In this document: one piece after another, positions 22,833 through 33,114 of the stretch
How positions within the stretch are numbered: position 1 is the stretch's first letter
Layout: every line of letters starts with the position of its first letter
NCBI GenBank assembly: GCA_024500155.1
Contig: CM044868.1
Coordinates: forward strand, 43,472,165-43,536,164
DNA: 64,000 nucleotides
Direction: 5' to 3'
DNA from: Chenopodium formosanum
Lineage: Eukaryota; Streptophyta; Magnoliopsida; Caryophyllales; Amaranthaceae
Program-made: the position numbers and the translations under genes
The notes under the pieces: generated by a model
Told to the model about the DNA's origin: nothing
The model's database searches: none
What the model saw: the letters and a program-made list of their open reading frames with translations, nothing else

Positions 22833-23206
22833 CCAGTCAGGAAAATTACATGGCCAAATGAACCAAGTGTCCAGCAGCTTTTTTACTTCGGCAGCTACCG
22901 CCTGACTTCTTTCCTCGCCGTGATTTCTTTACTTCTGCCGGATAGGATTATTTTTTGGATTTACGGTGAGTTTGTGGAAAACAAGATCCTGGCTTACGCC
23001 TGGCATATCTTCCACTTCAAAGGCAAAGATGTCTTTGAATTCTTTCAACAATAGGTGCAGGCTTGCACCCAACTTCACATTAGCAGCCCTCCCAACCTTA
23101 ACAGTACGCTCTGGACGGAGTTCAGGCTGTCGTCCAGAGGTATATCAATATGGTCTCCAGCCGGCTGGGGACGGAGCTCAACTGACCGCTCCCCGGTCAG
23201 TGATTT

Positions 23207-23881
23207 CTATTTTTTCTCTTTTTTCACCTCCACCAGCAGGGGAGCCTTTCTTTTAATCCCGGCTACTAGTGGGGCTGGGGCGGCATCCTTGACATTGTCA
23301 AGGTCTATTGGTTCCGGGGCCTGCCCGTTTGGGTCCACTGTATCCTTGACGGCTGAGAGGTAACACTCTGGGGCCGTCTTTTGATCCCCATTCAAGGAAC
23401 CAATAGAACCATCATCCCTCTCATACTTGATGAGCATGAGAGAAGGGATGATTACAGGCTTGGCTTCGTTAGGGGTTGGCCGACCTAAGATAATGTTATA
23501 GGCGGTCAGCTCCTCAACGACCAAGAACTTGACGACCAGATGTCGTCCTTTCCCTTTTTCACCCACCCGGATTGGTAAATCAATCCTACTGACTGCGTAA
23601 ACCATCCCACCCCAAAAACCAACCAAGGGGTGGGTAACCGGATGCATGCTGCTGAGGTTGTATTTCAGCTTTTGCAAACACCGGAGATTGATGATGTCTG
23701 AAGAGCTGTTGGTTTCAATAAGGATTTGTCCAACCAGCTGGTTGGCGACCTTACATTCAATGACAACCGGGTCATCATGCGGACACTGGACAGTGCCTCT
23801 GTCCTTCTCAGTGATCATAACGTTTGGGAAGGAGGAACTTCCTTCCTGATCATCATCATCATCATCATCATTGTCCATCTT
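23207..23881 (-). pseudogene. Aspartic protease region of element F
   Basis: Motifs: HDDPVVIECKVANQLVGQIL, ETNSSSDIINLRCLQKL (retroviral-type protease where the Asp triplet reads NSSSDI, so the active Asp appears lost or shifted), RIDLPIRVGEKG and TAYNIILGRPTPNEAKPV. The strand, order and ILGRP box identify it as Tat protease. A run of eight Asp codons lies at the N-terminus (GAT microsatellite, about 23850-23875). Spacer between it and RT (22833-23206) holds no separate gene. Confidence 0.83.
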
Positions 23882-23939
23882 TCGAAGATGGCTCTTGGTG
23901 CCCCGGATGGTAGGGCTACCGCATGAGAACCCGCCTGCT

Positions 23940-25810
23940 ATGGTGTAGACCGGCTCCTTATTAGTGTCTGAATCGCTAGTAGGATGGGGTGTCTTAGACG
24001 ACTACCTTGGGTTCTTCTTGTTAGTCCCTTTGGACTTAGAGATAAGGACTTTAACATCCCCTTATCAGCCGGACGGTCCACCACCCGTTGAAGGCTGAAG
24101 CAGTCGTTGGTGTCATGGCCATTCCTCATGGTATTGGTAGAAATTATTTTTGTTCCTTGATTAAATGGAACTTTTCATTGGATTCGGCTTCTTTAGAGAC
24201 AGCCGACCCTTGATCTCCATGTTAAACTCTAGAGACAGCCGGCCCTTGATCTCCATGTTAAACTCTAGAGATAGTCAATCCTTGTTAAACTCGTACATAG
24301 GAACGTACGGTTTAAATTCTTTATTCTTCTTCTGAGACGGCTGGTCAGAATCACTAACCGCCCAGACTTCTTTTCTCTTCTTGCTTTCTTCTATTTTCTT
24401 GGCCGGCTGAGCAGGCCGGCTATCTTTCTTCTTGTTAGACTTCTTAGAGTTCGACTGGTTACTAGGCAAGCAGAGGTCTGTTGCTTGAATATAGCTTTCC
24501 GCCTCCCTCAGGGCCGCCTGTAAAGTGAAAGCCCCTTTTCTGACTAGGTCGAACTTAAAAGTCGACCCGTCTCTCATACCCTTAAAAAAGTCTATAAAAG
24601 CTACCTCAAAAGACAGTACTTGAATATGAATTCTGATCAGATTGAACCGCCTGACATAGGAGCGCAATCCTTCTCTCTATCCCTGCTTAATGGTGCTCAA
24701 GTCAAGACTTGTTTTCTTCGCAGGAATGTTAATCGAGAATTTGGAAGCAAACAAGAAGGCAAACTTCCTGAAACTATCGATGGACCCGGCTAGCAAGTTG
24801 CCCTACAATGTAGCCGGGAAGCATCGACACCAAGTGGCATCATCCAACCCCTGTAAGTACATGAGGTTGGTGTAAGCCATAAGGTGATCTTCCGGGTTGG
24901 AGGTACCGTCATAGGTGCCTACCAACACATTTTTAACCTTGGCCGGCTATGCCTCCTCGGTTATCTCCCGGGTGAACGCAGAAGGTTCTTCACCCAGGCG
25001 TAGACGAAGCTGCCAGTCTAGTGGCTGGACATTGTTGTATGTCGCCTGACCTCAGAAGAGGGCCGGCTGCATGAAATGGGGAGAATACGGACCGTAGACC
25101 TGAGATGGTATGTACGGTGCAGTTCCAATCATTTGAGGACCAGAATGGACGGTATTACTGCCTATGTGGCTCTCCTACAAGGAAAGTACATTCCCTGCAG
25201 ATGTGTTCTTGAAGCTGTTTGGAAAGCTTGATGTAGAAGCCGACTCAGACAACTGCTTATTTCTTTTGAGGGTGATAATCTCCCGGGCATCAAGAGTTGA
25301 TTTTTTGTTTCCCACCGGCTGTTGAGTCCGGCGGGGATTGTTGACATTCCTCTTAGGCAGAAGAATCTTAGACCAAGCAATTGTCCCGGCTGCCTTCTCC
25401 TTTGGATGAGGAGTTGGCTGCCGATCTCTGACTGAGTTCCCCTTCTCCACATGAGTCTTTTTTGTCGACTGACCCCTGCTTAGGACAACCCGACTCTTCG
25501 TGATCAGATCTTTAATTTCATGCTTGAAACTTGTCATGAACTTCATGAGTTCGTCTCGAGTGACAGGTGCTGATCTGCTGGCCGTATGGGTTTCCCCTTC
25601 CGGCTGTCCAGGGGGTCGTTTTGTACCCGCCTGGCTGGCACCCCGCTCCAGAGTGTCTCTAGGTCGAATGCGCTTGGTTATCTGGGAGCCATCATTAGCT
25701 ATATAAGTTTTAACCTGAGGATCTTCATCCTCTTGGTCAGTGAAAACTTCCTATTCGTCGACCGGACGCTCAGGAAGTGGTACAAACTCTTAAACCATCC
25801 TTGAGGTACT
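23940..25810 (-). pseudogene. gag of element F (broken into several frames)
   Basis: The N-terminal region (about 25175-25800) is basic and low in homology. The capsid is readable across frames: YDGTSNPEDHLMAYTNLMYL, ATWCRCFPATL, then SYVRRFNLIRIHIQ and AFIDFFKGMRDGSTFKFDL (24275-24667), typical of Tat gag. A decayed zinc knuckle (HEEW then GHDTNDCFSLQ) lies near 24110-24180 with a frameshift. A short direct repeat (AGAGACAGCCG with TTGATCTCCATGTTAAACTC) at 24190-24285 may be a local duplication. Confidence 0.82.
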
Positions 25811-25811
25811 C

Positions 25812-25829
25812 TCCCCACAGACGGCGCCA
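25812..25829 (-). other. Primer-binding site of element F
   Basis: The minus strand reads TGGCGCCGTCTGTGGGGA, two bases from the LTR. This is a common PBS of plant Tat elements. I cannot assign the tRNA with confidence. Confidence 0.75.
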
Positions 25830-25831
25830 AA

Positions 25832-26324
25832 TGTTTTGGGTGTTTTTGTTCCTCGGGAGAGTTACGTGACAAATATTGGTCCGACTGAGCTGTACCTGCA
25901 AAAATAACGGAGACTCCGGATAATGGAGCTCCGCCTCCAGCGGTCAAGTTAGTAACTTGAAAAGGAATAAAGAGTGCGGAAATTTGGGTGGGGATCTGCT
26001 CGGATTCCAAGCTCAGGTGTTTCTCTGATGAGTGAGAAAGTCAGTGCAATAAATGATTCAGTGTGTCCCCAAAATGGGGAAATACCTCCCTATTTATAGT
26101 GTTGTTGGAGAATGTGCCTCTATCTAGGTCACTTGACCTAGATTTTATGGGGTTGCGCCGAATTACGGCGCTTCTTGGGATTTAGGCCCTTGAAGGCCGC
26201 CATTTCAGAAGCCATCTGAAGGGGACACGTGTCAGGAGGCTATTAGGCCACTTGGGCCAGCCTAAACTTGATAGGTGGCCTTCTCTCATTGGTCCACATA
26301 TCTAGGGTATTTTTACCCTAAACA
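25832..26324 (-). repeat. 5' LTR of element F
   Basis: 493 bases. The plus strand starts TGTTTTGGGTG and ends CCCTAAACA. Copia coding sequence resumes immediately after. Much shorter than the other LTRs in the window. Confidence 0.82.
26091..26171 (-). promoter_or_regulatory. LTR promoter of F: TATA box with inverted repeats
   Basis: TATAAATA on the minus strand at 26091-26098. Upstream are a near-perfect inverted repeat with 10-base arms, ATCTAGGTCA-CT-TGACCTAGAT (26122-26143), and GCGCCG-AATTA-CGGCGC (26155-26171). Confidence 0.7.
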
Positions 26325-26527
26325 AAAGGCATACGTTACATCTGGCCTAATACATATCATGGCATACATGATGGATCCGATAAGCGAAGCATATAGAATC
26401 AGATTCATTCTTTCCCGCTCATCAGGTGTTTTTGGACACTACTTCTTGCTCAGGTTATGCCATGTGACATTGGCAGGTGACCTCTCTTGGCCCTTTCCAT
26501 GCTAAATCGAGAAAGTACCTTATCAAT
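26325..26527 (-). pseudogene. Copia RT/RNase H fragment of G, left of element C
   Basis: Read minus from 26527: DKVLSRFSMERAKRGHLPM, then (one frameshift) PKTPDERERMNLILYASLIG and SIMYAMICIRPDVTYAF. It continues exactly the STYI at 33115. The sequence stops at the F LTR. Confidence 0.87.
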
Positions 26528-28030
26528 TGATAGAGGAATAAACGAGTCGTTAATTATCTATCCCAAAATCAAACACAATTTATAATATCCAAAACCAACC
26601 TTATACAAGTATAAGGCAAGTTTAGGGTCGAACCCAAAGGAGTGAGTCAGTTTTAACTATAGCCTAAGTCAAGCTATTTCGAAGATTGTAGTGAGAAAAT
26701 GGTTGGTATTATGGTAACAAAATTAGACTAATCAAGTAATTCAAGAAACTAAATACTAGGGATACAGGTTCCACATGCAAGTTCAATAATCATGCTAATT
26801 GAAAGTTCATTCGCTTAATTCAAGCATTGCACAGGACAAACAATAGTAGCAATCAAGAGAGTTCAAGAGCTATCTCCTAGAGGCCAAGCTAGGGGTCATT
26901 ATGAATGCCTAATCAAGGAAATTCACAATCAAATTCAATCAATTAAAGCAATTCTCAAATTGATGGTTCATGTCATTAAGAACTGGAATGCAATATAGAT
27001 TAATCTTATACGTTGATCATTCCTAATCTAATTAATCACATACAAAACTATGTCAACCAATTTAATTGCAACAATTCAATCAATCAAAGATCATTAACTA
27101 GCACCAATTATCAATCAAGCATGCTTCCCCGTCTCCCTAGCAACTACTCTACTCACTAATCATGGTGTAACTCAAGAACAAATCACTTGAAATAACATTG
27201 ATCATCATTCTAAATCAAAATCAAGAGGAAAAAATATCAACTACAATATCCAATTAAAATTAAAGCAAATCAAACAATTAAACATGAAACTAAAACAAAC
27301 AAGTAAAAGACGAACTAGATGAAGAGATACTCACTAAAATTAATGATTGAAAATGAAGAAATCCAAGCACAATTGATCCAATGTTAAAATACAAATCCAA
27401 TACCAAGAACTTCTCTCAAACTTCTCTCTACCTTCTCTCTCTAAAACTAAGCTAATGAAAATTATCTAAAAGTTGTTTTCAAAAAGGAATTACAAGTGTA
27501 TTTATAGGCAAAGAAGGAAAACGGAATCCGTGCGCCCTCTCTACTAAACCCTGCGCCCTCGGGGAAATGGGTATGGAACCTATAACAAACTCTGCGGTCT
27601 CTCCAGTCTACAAGCGCCCGCGGGGAGCCGGCGGCTAGGCCGCAGAGAGTTCCTGGTCAAAATTGTCCAATTTGGTGCATACGAGCCCGCGCCTGCGGCA
27701 AACTGGTAGGGATTGATGCCTCTCCAAGCCCTCACCAAGCCCTCTCTGAGCCCTCTCCATGTCGATTACTTCCTCCTTGCTTAGTTAATATAGCCCATCT
27801 TGATCCCCTTGCAAAGACAAATCCTAGGAACCTACAAGAACAAACAACGGAAAGGAATAAAAGGGAAAAAGGACCAAATAAAAGGAAAACACGAAGAAAA
27901 CACGAAAAACACAGGGAAAGAAAGAAAGGAACTAAAGGAAAAAGGACCAATAATAAGATAAGAAAGCATGAAAAGGAGATGAAAACATCCAAAAAGACTA
28001 CCCTATGAGTGCCATAAATGACACTCATCA
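26528..28030 (-). repeat. 3' LTR of element C
   Basis: 1503 bases. The plus strand starts TGATAGAGGAATAAACG and ends GACACTCATCA. TATAAATA on the minus strand at 27499-27506; GC-rich palindromic stretch upstream (about 27530-27700, for example GCGCCCGCGGGG and ACTCTGCGG paired with CCGCAGAG). It lacks about 110 bases of that stretch present in the other LTR. Confidence 0.93.
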
Positions 28031-28069
28031 AATTCCCCCAAGCTAGACTTTTGCTTGTCTCGGGCAAAA
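28031..28069 (-). other. PPT and weak hairpin of element C
   Basis: The minus strand reads TTTTGC-CCGAGACAA-GCAAAA then GTCTAGCTTGGGGGAATT at the LTR edge. The stem is shorter than in A and B. Confidence 0.75.
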
Positions 28070-30573
28070 CAAAGGCTAAAAAGGAAAAATAAGGGCTTAT
28101 TCAAAATAACAAAAGAAAAAAAAAAGAAAGAGGTGAGAATATACACTAACTCACTTTCGTAGGAATCACGGTCAATTTTAGCAACAAAAGACAAGCCATT
28201 TAAACCCCTAGATCGCTCTAAAGGACGAGTGAGGCTCTCGTAAATGTTTCCTAGAGATAACCTATAACTCTTATTAAACAAAACAAAAGAAGCAAAAATG
28301 AGGCCAAATACAAGAATAAAGAGCAAATTTTTAAAAACAACAATGATTTCAAAAAAAATCTTTGTGAAATGGACTTTACAAAGTGACTATAGTTCAAATG
28401 AATAACAACCTTTCTAATGTAAATCATGGTATGCACGTTATAAGATACCTAAGGTTGATTGAAACATAAATATGCTAAGCATAGGAATTAGTTGTCACAC
28501 TCCACTTTCATCCCAAACGATCTTACCGTGTTCCCCCTACTAATCTCATTTCTCCCCGTAGTGAGCGTCTCATAGATTCCACGAAGGAACTGGAAAAAGA
28601 TCAAATTTTTTGCTACTCGACATCTTAACTTCGCATCCCCTTTCCTTAGGCTATAACCCATGATTCCCTCCACCAATGAATGACTTAACCCCTAGGTCAA
28701 AAGGTCTTCCCAAAGGTTGTAACGTAAGGCAAAAAGGGTTAGGGTAGGCTAAATTTAAAATTTGATGGTTAATCTAAATTGTGAAGCAAAGATTGCGCAT
28801 TTCTTTACACCATAACCAAGTAATCACCAAAAAAAATACCAACACCCCCAATCTTATTCAAAGCTAAGATCACAAACATATACACAATGAGAACGCTTCC
28901 CCCCCCCCCCAAGCTTAAATGGGGCATTGTCCTCAATGCTAAAAAAGGAAGAATACTCACATAAAAATATTTTTGCATTTTTGCATTTTTCACTGGTTTT
29001 TTTTTTCATTTTTCTTTATTAGTGCTTTGTCCTCGCCTCTTTTAACTATGGACGGCTTTTTCAACTTTGCACTTGATTTGTCCTTGCCTTTTTTACTTTG
29101 GACGGCTTTTTCATTTATTCAATTGCCATTATTCACAAAATATACACAAAACACGATCTTTCTTTCATTTTGAACCAATAACCAAACTTATATACCACAA
29201 TCTCCAAAATATGACCATTTGCTTCATAAAAACCCAAAGATGAAAACAAAAATGAAACAAAAGGCTCAAGATCTAAAGACGTGGCTTGAAAAGAAGGGAA
29301 AAAGGCTCAAAGGGCTAGCAAGTTGGCAAATGTATCCCTAAACCAAAAAGTTAAAAGAAGTACACTATCCTAGAAAAAGGAAAAATACCTCCCCGATAAG
29401 ATGCCTTCGTCCTTCCTAGGTGGTTCGGTCTCGGTCTTAGGAATCATACGTTAAGATTCAAGATAAGGTTTGCAGAAGTCAAGGATCCACGCCGCTCATA
29501 CAAGAATATGTTGAAAGCTTGAAAAAGTATGAATCCCACATGGTTGTAGCAAAAACTCACTAAGGTTGTCAAATCGAAGATAGGGAGAAACTACCAACTA
29601 GCCACAAACAAGTAGAATTCGGCTTCATGATCCCCGTAGTTCTAGACAACTACCTTAGCATGCTTTATCCTACAATCAACCAAACGTAATCTCAAACCGT
29701 GCATACCATGACCACCTAGTAAGATTATTATTCAAAAGCAAGGGTCCATTGTTTACAAGTCCAAGTCAAAATAGAAAGAGTGAAAAATAAAGCCTCAAAA
29801 AGCTATGTACAAAACCAAGAATAAAAAGAAAAGAAAATAATATATGGAAAACAAAGATAAAGGATAAGTAAGAGAACAAAGAAAAGGACAAAGATGTAAT
29901 CATAACACGTATTTCCCAATCGACATACAAGCGGTCAAATGGCCACATCGCCAAAGACCCCAAACACACTAGGTTATAATAATACATCCTCGAACCGTTC
30001 AACTCTCCTAAAACTAATCCAAATCTAAGAAACCAAGAAAAGTAAAGGCATAAAAGTAAAGAGATAAAACAAGAAAGGCCTCACCAAGCGTCCAAGTTAT
30101 GCTGCAATAACCAAGGAGCAAGAGTGACCTCCTCTAAGAAGCTTCGATGACCAAAGCATAAGCTAAGAGCAAGGCGAGAAAAACAAAAGAAAAGGACTAT
30201 ATACAAAATGAAATTGTTAGTAACTTCCAAACAAAAGCAAACAAAAGAAAGCTTACGCGAATAATATGTACAATGACCTAGAGAAACCGTAATCATCATA
30301 ATCAATAAAAGAGACCTCAAAACATCATCATCAATACCAAGACAACAAGACAACCAACATACCAACGAGACTACCAAGAGCAAAGCAAGAGAAATCCATC
30401 GAAGCCTTTTCAAACACATCCCCATAAGTCCAAGGTGCGTCCCCCAAAACCTACCCTAAAACATCTTTATTGACTCCCCCCCGTACAAAATAAGGGCATC
30501 AACCGTGATGCTCAAAAACATGCAAAGCTAAAAGAGAGGAAACAAAAAGGGAATCAAACAACCAAGGGGAAAA
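28070..30573 (-). other. Element C internal region with internal hairpin/G-tract, no gene
   Basis: No credible ORF. At 28924-28939 the minus strand has GCATTG-AGGA-CAATGC, followed by TTTAAGCTT and a run of 12 G (28899-28910), the expanded form of the module in A and B. B-like blocks lie near 28145, 28205 and 29425. A box near 30085-30110 (GTTATGCTGC...GACGCTTGGTGAGGCC region) sits where A and B have their GCGGGAGGCAACC-type block. Confidence 0.65.
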
Positions 30574-31480
30574 CTATTGGACACTAGGGCCGGCACCACC
30601 ATCACTCACATCCCAACCTCCGGTAAAACCGAAAGGGAAACCATAGCGACCTTTAAAAAGGTCAAGTTGGGATGTGGACAATTGGTCAAATGGATCGGGT
30701 TGCATACAGAGCTTGGGGTGAGTGGGGTGAACATAGTAGTATTCGGGGGTCACCCCGATAATCACTCCCTCCCGAGACCTGGTAATCATAATGACCGAAC
30801 ACATCTGGGTAGTCACGCCTTGGCTCATCGGGGTTTGTAACCCCGGGCTAATAGGAGTACGTGGGGAGGTTGTCACCACCCCAAGATGGCACCGACCCTT
30901 GTTGGGGCGGCACATATGGGTAGTTCACCGTAGGAGTGACCTCCCCCCTACGCACACTAGCGTCATATAGGGGGCTAGTTTGAAAAGACAAAGTTTGATG
31001 GTTTGATTACGTACCTTGCATGCTCAATTGCATGCGCTCCATATGCTCACGCATAACCTCCATCTCACGGAGATAGGCATCTCCTCGGTAGTGTTGTTGT
31101 TGATGTTGTTGTCTTCTACTTCTTATTTGTTACGGTTGTTGTTGTTCATGTTGAAATTGTGGATGTTGTTGTTCTTGTTCTTGCTCTACTTCTTCTTCTT
31201 CATCACCACCTTCCCTTTCTCCACCTTCACAACCATCTCCATCATCATCATCATCGTCCTCATCATCATCATCCTCCCCCAAAACATTCTAAACTCTCCC
31301 ATCGTCCATGGGAATCCTCCAAACAATCCTAGCCTCTCGAGTAATTGAGGTGGCAGCCGGGTTTGGGAGAAAACAATGGTGCACATTACGCACTTGCCAA
31401 GAATAAACACCGTTTCCCTTAGTTTTAGAAATGAAGCGCAAAGTATTAAGTTGCGTCAAATCCAAAAATCAAACACAATT
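30574..31480 (-). pseudogene. Degenerate ORF of element C
   Basis: Readable in pieces from 31480 leftward: RFISKTKGNGVYSWQVRNVH, ITREARIVWRIPMDDGRV then a stop, an acidic GEDDDDEDDDDDGDG tract, a Glu/Gln-rich stretch, then GDAYLREMEVMREHMERMQL. It ends in KGRYGFPFGFTGGWDVSDGG before a stop near 30574. Family unknown; it may be a relic of an Athila-associated protein. Low-complexity tracts (GAT and GAA repeats on the minus strand) make up much of it. Confidence 0.5.
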
Positions 31481-31524
31481 TATAATATCCTAAATGCAAA
31501 GTGTTAAGTTGCTTCAAATCCAAA
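31438..31524 (-). repeat. 29-bp direct repeat with an embedded LTR fragment in C
   Basis: 31438-31466 and 31496-31524 are 29-base copies with two mismatches. Between them, 31465-31494 is identical over 30 bases to LTR positions 31655-31684. This patchwork lies directly next to the tRNA-Asp copy. Confidence 0.85.
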
Positions 31525-31538
31525 GTGCACAATTTAAG

Positions 31539-31614
31539 GTCGTTGTAGTATAGTGGTAAGTATTCCCGCCTGTCACGCGGGTGACCCGGGTTCGTTCCTC
31601 CGACAACGGCGCCA
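31539..31614 (+). tRNA. tRNA-Asp(GTC)-like copy fused at the PBS of element C
   Basis: Positions 1-57 match plant tRNA-Asp as I know it, including D arm, anticodon GTC (31572-31574) and the GGGTTCG of the T arm. Position 58, normally A, is T. The 3' part (TCCTCCGACAACGGCG) has several differences, all within the PBS-length segment, one base is inserted, and CCA is encoded. Genomic plant tRNA genes lack CCA. It stands exactly where B has only an 18-base PBS and is three bases from the LTR. So it is best read as reverse-transcribed primer tRNA, not a tRNA gene. Pol III A and B boxes are largely kept (B box changed at the A). Confidence 0.88.
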
Positions 31615-31617
31615 TTT

Positions 31618-33114
31618 TGATAGAGGAATGAACGAGTCGTTAATTGTCTATCCCAAAATCAAACACAATTTATAATATCCTAAACCAACCTAATACAAGT
31701 ATAAGGCAAGTATAGGGTCGAACCCAAAGGAGTGAGTTAGTTTTAACTATAGCCTAGGTCAAGCTATTTTGAAGATTGTAGTGAGAAAATGGTTGGTATT
31801 ATGGTAACAAAATTAGACTAATCAAGTAATTCAAGAAACTAAATACTAGGGATATAGGTTCCACATGCAAGTTCAATAATCATGCTAATTGAAAGTTCAT
31901 TCGCTTGATTCAAGCATTACAAAGGACAAATAATAGTAGCAATCAAGAGAGTTCAAGAGCTATCTCCTAGAGGCCAAGCTAGGGGTCACTATGAATGGCT
32001 AATCAAGGAAATTCACAATCAAACTCAATCAATTAAAGCAATCCTCAAATTGATGGATCATGTCATTAAGAATTGGAATGCAATCTAGATTAATCATATA
32101 GGTTGATCATTCCTAATCTAATAAATCACATGCTAAAATATGTCCACCAATTTAATTAATCAATCTAAGATCATCAACTAGCACAAATTATCAATCAAGC
32201 ATGCTTCCCCTTCTCCCTAGCAACTAATCTACTCACTAATCATGGTGTAACTCAAGAACAAATTACTAGAAATAGAATTGATCATCATTCTAAATCAAAA
32301 TCATGAGGAAACAATATAAACTACAAAATGAAGAAATCCAAGCACAACTGATCTAATGTTGAAATACAAATCCAATACCAAGAACTTCCCTCTCTAAAAC
32401 TAAGCTAATGATAATTATCTAAAAGTTGTTTTCAAAAAGGAATTACAAGTGTATTTATAGGCAAATAAGGAAAACGGAATCTCCGCGCCCTCTCTAGTAA
32501 ACCCCGCACCCTTGGAAAAATGGGTACGGAACCCATAACAAACTCTGCGGGCTATCTAGGCAACACCCGCGCCTGCGGGTCTTCTAGCCCACGCCCGTTG
32601 CAAAGGCCTCCGCACTCGCGGCAAGGGTGCGGCGAATCCCCTATTCCCAAAGGGTGATCAAAGGGTCGCGGTCTCTCAGGTCTGGAGCGTCTACCCGCGC
32701 GCGCGGGGATCTCGCGGCCAGACCGCGGAGAGTTCCTAGTCGAAATTGGCCAATTTGGTGCATAAGAGCCCGCGCCCGCGACAAACTGGTACGGCAGGAT
32801 GCCCTCTCCAAGGCCTCCCCAAGGCCTCTCCAAGCCCTCTCCAAGCCGATTACTTCCTCCTTGCTTAGTCAATATAGCCCATCTTGATCCCCTACGACAA
32901 ATCCTAGGCACCTACATGAACAAACAACGGAAAGGAATAAAAGGGACAAAGGACCAAATAAAAGGAAAACACAAAGAAAACAAGAAAAACACATGGAAAG
33001 ATAGAAAGAAATGAACTAAAGGAAAAAGGAGCAAAAATAAAATAAGAAAGCATGAAAAGGAGATGAAAACATCCAAAAAGACTACCCTATGAGTGCCATA
33101 AATGACACTCATCA
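31618..33114 (-). repeat. 5' LTR of element C
   Basis: 1497 bases, same ends as 26528-28030. TATAAATA on the minus strand at 32452-32459; GC palindromic region about 32490-32790. Lacks about 115 bases (AT-rich, present near 27250-27350 in the other LTR). Confidence 0.93.

Larger units (their letters stand above)
11074..26324 (-). mobile_element. Element F, Tat-lineage gypsy retrotransposon (interrupted)
   Basis: Minus-strand order from the right: 5' LTR 25832-26324, PBS, gag, protease, RT, (element B), RNase H, integrase, 3' untranslated repeats, plus-strand extra ORF, then D' at 11073. The 3' LTR must lie outside the window. Stops and frameshifts throughout pol mark it as an old copy. It is inserted in copia element G, whose RT reading stops at 26325. 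Confidence 0.9.
26528..33114 (-). mobile_element. Element C, non-autonomous gypsy-type element with tRNA-Asp copy
   Basis: 6587 bases with LTRs 26528-28030 and 31618-33114, flanked by TCAAT (26523-26527 and 33115-33119). The interior of 3.6 kb has only broken ORF remnants. It shares hairpin and other blocks with B. The two LTRs differ by point changes and two large indels, so it is older than B. Confidence 0.94.

Noticed and set aside
31016..31348. Plus-strand hydrophobic Leu/Ile-rich frame
   Set aside because: It is the antisense of acidic and Gln-rich repeats in the degenerate C ORF.
31539..31614. A genuine chromosomal tRNA-Asp gene
   Set aside because: It encodes CCA, ends three bases from an LTR exactly at the PBS position, and lies inside an element with matching target duplications on both sides.
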